DNA of 12,132 nucleotides. Source: Syntrophaceae bacterium UBA1163. GTDB lineage: Bacteria; Desulfobacterota; BSN033; UBA1163. Below the pieces are notes generated by a model. It ran no database searches and was not told the origin of the DNA. It saw only the letters and a program-made list of their open reading frames with translations. The stretch is from the NCBI GenBank assembly GCA_002311635.1, contig DBZJ01000129.1, positions 1 through 12,132 of the forward strand, given 5' to 3'. The position numbers were made by a program, and so were the translations under genes. Positions 12,048 to 12,132 of this stretch are shown piece by piece (the first letter of the stretch is position 1; every line of letters starts with the position of its first letter).

Positions 12048-12132
12048 CCCAGATTATTACTTTCAATTGGAAATCTTCAGTTGTCCAGTTAACCTCGCTC
12101 TGAGGACTTGTAGTCAACTATACTTCAACCAC

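Noticed and set aside
1..12132. tRNA or rRNA genes
   Set aside because: No cloverleaf with TTCRANY-type loop or rRNA-like sequence was recognised by eye; a dedicated scan was not possible.

Overview
The window reads as a mid-GC, Gram-negative bacterial chromosome. It carries an outer-membrane beta-barrel of the PagL-like lipid A deacylase family, a decayed second member of that family, and two lipoprotein signal peptides. A DRTGG protein sits beside a fused CBS/HATPase protein, a pairing known from anaerobes with electron-bifurcating hydrogenases. The abundant degenerate 7-bp repeats are of a kind I associate with Desulfobacterota, Nitrospirota and similar environmental lineages. No ribosomal or housekeeping marker is present, so the taxonomy is an inference only. 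Coding density is low, especially in the left 4 kb and between the modules.

Layout. Positions 1-4040 are gene-poor and rich in repeats. They hold two unrelated small lipoprotein genes (519-1112 and 2466-2753, both minus), a possible lysine-rich mini-protein (3071-3202, minus), two copies of a ~113-bp dispersed repeat (176-288, 1956-2068), two identical 40-bp repeats (1791-1830, 3861-3900), terminator-like hairpins and several arrays of degenerate heptanucleotides. Positions 4045-5208 (minus) encode an AAA+/DUF4143 ATPase. Positions 5209-5750 are a non-coding stretch of nested palindromes and heptad repeats. Positions 5751-7117 (minus) hold a two-gene signalling module, a DRTGG protein followed by a two-CBS plus HATPase protein, both apparently with TTG starts. 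Positions 7140-7700 contain a short unexplained ORF and three REP-like palindromic repeats. Positions 7731-8400 (minus) are an AbrB/PIN-domain toxin-antitoxin operon with a clear promoter. Positions 8401-8960 are non-coding.

The right part, 8964-12047, is all on the plus strand and looks envelope-related: a TetR-family regulator with a good -35 box and a 16-bp palindromic operator, a PagL-like pseudogene directly behind it, a small winged-helix protein, a CX5R protein phosphatase 6 nt downstream, and an intact PagL-like outer-membrane enzyme. The TetR gene and the pseudogene look like one former operon. The winged-helix and phosphatase genes look like another, with the intact PagL-like gene 64 nt further on.

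No complete IS element, phage module, CRISPR array, rRNA or tRNA was found. The most unusual content is the repeat landscape (heptad arrays, a composite terminator-repeat element, hexanucleotide-loop palindromes) and the decayed lipid A deacylase locus. I see no clear evidence of a wholly new multi-gene system.
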